A DNA stretch of 16,062 nucleotides from JBGPBY01 sp041481485. GTDB lineage: Bacteria; Acidobacteriota; Terriglobia; 20CM-2-55-15. Positions within the stretch are counted from its first letter, which is position 1. Every line of letters begins with the position of its first letter. Location: the NCBI GenBank assembly GCA_041481485.1, contig JBGPBY010000121.1, forward strand, positions 1-16,062, given 5' to 3'. The notes below the pieces were generated by a model. It saw only the letters and a program-made list of their open reading frames with translations, did no database searches and was not told the DNA's origin. Shown here one piece after another: positions 13,907-16,062 of this stretch. Made by a program: the position numbers and the translations under genes.

Positions 13907-15610
13907 CTAGATGCCTCCCGATGGTGCAGGCAGAATCGGCATGCGTTCAGATGACTTCGCCTTTTTCTGTACCTCGATCTGGGTGGTTAAAATACTTGGG
14001 GCGACCGCGGAAACCGGAACGTATCCGGATTCCGCACCGCAAAACCCGTTAAAGACTTCCAGCTTGTCTGAAGCGGCGGTGATCTTGCTGAACGATGTCA
14101 GCGGAGTTCCGATCAGGTCAACTCCCCGCACCAGTTCGTCGGGCCGCCCATCGACATAAATCTTGTAGACCATGATGGGTGTAACTTGAAACGCCTGCGG
14201 GCTGTCGCGGGTGGTCAGGGTGAAGCCGCCGGAAATATCTTCAAAGTACAAACCGAACTGTTTGCCTTGTGCTTTGGCCTCGGCGACCAGCATTTCCTTC
14301 AATTTGGAATTGGAAACGGTTTTCGAGGATTTCACAATGAGATTTCCCTGACGTCCGACTGCCTGATTGCCTGGTGCTTTGCGTCCGTGGCCGTTGGATT
14401 GTTCGAATCCTGCAACGGGCGATCGGGAGAGCAGGAAATTCTTGAGAATTCCATTCTCGACCACTGTGACGGGTTGAGATTTCACGCCTTCATCGTCATA
14501 GAGGTAGTAGCCATTGAGATCGGTTCCGACGATTTTCTCTGTCGTGGGGTCGTCCATGACGGAAATGAAGTCCGGCAATATCGGTTTTCCGACCTGCTTT
14601 GCAAACGTCTGGCCCTCGTTGTCGTTTTTCTGCCGCTGTCCTTCGATGCGGTGCCCGAAGATTTCATGGAAAAAGACGCCGGCTGCACGTCCCGATAGAA
14701 TCGCAGGTCCGGTAAACGGTTCGACGACCGGCGCGTTCCGCAGTCCCTTCAAATCCTTCGCCATCTTTTCGATTGTCGCTTTGACTTCCGATTCCTTCGG
14801 CATGCCATCGAGAGAATGTGCGTCGAACGCTTCAAAGCGATAAAGATCCATGCCGTCGGCGGCCCGCGCCGTTGCGTAAAGACTCAGCCGATATTGAATG
14901 GTGCCGGAACGGACAGAAGTTCCCTCACTGTTGACGACATACTGATTGTTGGCGTTGGACGTGAAACTCGCGGATCCCTGAAGGATATCGGGATACTTCG
15001 TGAACAGGGCGGAGTATGACTTGGCCTTTTTTTCCCACTCCGGGATATCGAAATCGAAACTCTTCAGGGGCAACACTGCCTTTTGTGCGGTTTCCCGGGA
15101 GAGATCGGCGGAGGTGTCTTCTTCAGCCACAGTCACGGCGCGGTTCGCTTTCACATTGGTCAATCTGGAAACACCCGCTTTGTATTGACGGTCGGTGGCA
15201 AGCCAGATGACGCTTTTGAGGCCGTCAATGTCGTCGTCAATGGGCATCAGCACTGTTGCCGGACGAACCTGACCACCGCCGTTGCCGGAGCCTCGGATCT
15301 GGTGCGTGTTGTCCAGAGAGTAGTCGCCAACTCGAACTTCCACATCGAGGACGCGAATCTTGTCCCTGTTGCTGGTTTCCAGGGCTCCCTGCGTCGCTTC
15401 AATATCCACAGTTGCCGTTTCATTAACTTCGTAGCCCATGAAATAGGGTCCAGGATTTCCCTGCTTGCCGAGGACGGTCATGGCCCGTTTCATTTCCTCT
15501 TCCAATGCCTGCAGCACCGGACTGGTGGTCCCAGGTTTTTGCGCGGCTGAAGTCCGCGGCACCATTCCAACCGACATGAGGAGCACCAGCCAAGCGATAG
15601 ACCGTTTCAT
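13907..15610 (-). CDS. Exported TldD-like zinc metalloprotease
   Basis: A 567-residue TldD/PmbA-family protein. The HExxxH metal motif is H315-E-I-F-G-H320, followed by RIEGQ as in TldD. 'YYLYDDEGV', 'VENGILKNFLLSR', 'SNGHGRKAPG' and a C-terminal C524 in GFCGAESGYVPVS complete the family pattern; in TldD a late cysteine joins the two histidines in binding zinc. It is about 90 residues longer than E. coli TldD, mostly in the N-terminal half. Unlike the cytoplasmic E. coli enzyme it has a signal peptide: Lys2-Arg3, hydrophobic 5-17, and a probable cleavage after SAA at 21-23. ATG 15610 was chosen because GGAGGG precedes it by a few bases and the signal peptide starts there; upstream in-frame sequence to 15685 is non-signal-like. 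It heads a tight operon: the partner gene starts 2 nt after its stop. Confidence 0.9.
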   Translation of the reverse strand: MKRSIAWLVLLMSVGMVPRTSAAQKPGTTSPVLQALEEEMKRAMTVLGKQGNPGPYFMGYEVNETATVDIEATQGALETSNRDKIRVLDVEVRVGDYSLDNTHQIRGSGNGGGQVRPATVLMPIDDDIDGLKSVIWLATDRQYKAGVSRLTNVKANRAVTVAEEDTSADLSRETAQKAVLPLKSFDFDIPEWEKKAKSYSALFTKYPDILQGSASFTSNANNQYVVNSEGTSVRSGTIQYRLSLYATARAADGMDLYRFEAFDAHSLDGMPKESEVKATIEKMAKDLKGLRNAPVVEPFTGPAILSGRAAGVFFHEIFGHRIEGQRQKNDNEGQTFAKQVGKPILPDFISVMDDPTTEKIVGTDLNGYYLYDDEGVKSQPVTVVENGILKNFLLSRSPVAGFEQSNGHGRKAPGNQAVGRQGNLIVKSSKTVSNSKLKEMLVAEAKAQGKQFGLYFEDISGGFTLTTRDSPQAFQVTPIMVYKIYVDGRPDELVRGVDLIGTPLTSFSKITAASDKLEVFNGFCGAESGYVPVSAVAPSILTTQIEVQKKAKSSERMPILPAPSGGI

Positions 15611-15794
15611 GAGCCCTCCAGCTTTTCCATGAGAACAAAAAAGGATTCCCCGCATTCTACACTGACCTTGCCAGGTTCCGTGCACACTAATGATCGAGAC
15701 AACACGCCTAAGGATAGACGTGCGCCAGATGCAGATAGATCAATAAATCATCGGAATTGGGTTGCCCGCAGTTGAGGTTGGAAAAGGCCGTTCG
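15611..15794. other. Upstream region of the TldD-like operon
   Basis: Part of a gene-free stretch of about 450 bases (15611-16062). The promoter of the minus-strand operon should lie here. The only hint is a -10-like TAGAAT on the minus strand (plus-strand ATTCTA at 15654-15659), about 45 nt before the start codon, without a convincing -35 box. No ORF with coding character, RNA gene or operator was seen. Beyond 15794 the stretch is filled by two repeats. Confidence 0.4.
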
Positions 15795-15983
15795 TTCCCA
15801 GCCGCATTAGGGGCGGCAGATCCCCTTAGCCACCGGCGTAAGCCGGTGGAACTTAAGCTCAAAAACCAAAAAAGCCGCGTAGCGGCGACAGATCAAGAAA
15901 ATTGCTGGATCTGTTGTGCCTAACGGCACTCCATTCTTCGTGGATTGATATCCCACCGGCTGATGCCGGTGGCTAAGTGCCCC
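15795..15983. repeat. ~190-bp dispersed element, copy B (opposite orientation)
   Basis: Homologous to the reverse complement of 6789-7002. Shared blocks, in order, include TTCCCAGCCGC, GGCGGCAGATCCC, the CCACCGGCGTAAGCCGGTGG hairpin, AGCCGCGTAGCGGCGACAGA, AAAATTGCTGGATCTG, TTCTTCGTGGATTGAT and CCACCGGCTGATGCCGGTGG. The distal part of the right arm is lost or degraded here, so the arms are no longer full length. It is non-coding and lies upstream of the TldD-like operon. Confidence 0.87.
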
Positions 15984-16025
15984 ATTTCTTAAATACAGTA
16001 ACGTAAGTTCGATGCTGTAATCGCG

Positions 16026-16062
16026 AGTCCCCACTGTAGGGGCGGTCTATGACCGCCCACAA
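16026..16062. repeat. Partial copy of the GGGGCGGTCTATGACCGCCC repeat, cut by window end
   Basis: The last 37 bases (GTCCCCACTGTAGGGG, then the core GGGCGGTCTATGACCGCCC, then ACAA) match the inner arm at 9953-9988 with few differences. The core is itself a perfect 8-bp stem with a TAT loop. The second arm, if present, lies beyond the window. Confidence 0.85.

Noticed and set aside
15611..15685. Extension of the TldD-like gene to an ATG at 15685
   Set aside because: It would bury the signal peptide behind 25 residues, while ATG 15610 has a good ribosome binding site.
15807..16034. 75-codon minus-strand ORF near the right edge
   Set aside because: It lies inside dispersed repeats and its sequence follows their hairpins; no coding character.
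15611..16062. Search for a small precursor peptide gene upstream of the protease operon
   Set aside because: No short ORF with a ribosome binding site and leader-like sequence was found; the region is mostly repeats, so any precursor must be elsewhere.

Overview
This window looks like a chromosomal segment of a free-living Gram-negative bacterium of moderately high GC. Acidobacteriota is my best guess, from the combination of exported TldD-type proteins, a histone-H1-like protein, NDH-2 and abundant palindromic intergenic repeats. That assignment is an impression from gene content, not a measured result. I see no phage, IS transposase, CRISPR array, rRNA or tRNA.

Left part, plus strand: a lipoprotein gene (minus strand, 187-1032) diverges from a housekeeping run. 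The run is prfB (RF2, made by programmed +1 frameshifting), recG, rsmD, coaD and a class I aminotransferase. rsmD/coaD and coaD/aminotransferase each overlap by 4 nt, so the last three are almost certainly translationally coupled. A palindromic repeat sits between recG and rsmD.

Right part, minus strand, read from 15610 down to 7025: an exported TldD-like metalloprotease, an exported TldE-like partner that has lost the HExxxH site, a radical SAM protein with SPASM-like extra cysteines, and mutY. These four are joined by a 2-nt gap and 16-17-nt overlaps. After a 245-bp nested palindrome come a ferredoxin-NADP reductase-like flavoprotein and NDH-2 (4-nt overlap), then a Lys/Ala-rich histone-like protein with an acidic tail.

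Every gap longer than about 100 nt carries a long imperfect palindrome. At least four sequence families are present: a 140-bp one at the left edge; a heptad-built pair at 1065-1138 and 4444-4520; a roughly 190-bp element in two opposite orientations at 6789-7002 and 15795-15983; and a family with a 'GGGCGGTCTATGACCGCCC' core at 9938-10063 and at the right edge. They look like non-autonomous REP/MITE-type elements.

The most interesting candidate system is the exported TldD/TldE-like pair translationally coupled to a radical SAM/SPASM-like enzyme. Cytoplasmic TldD/TldE and radical SAM enzymes both occur in peptide maturation, but here the protease pair has signal peptides and no precursor peptide gene is visible.
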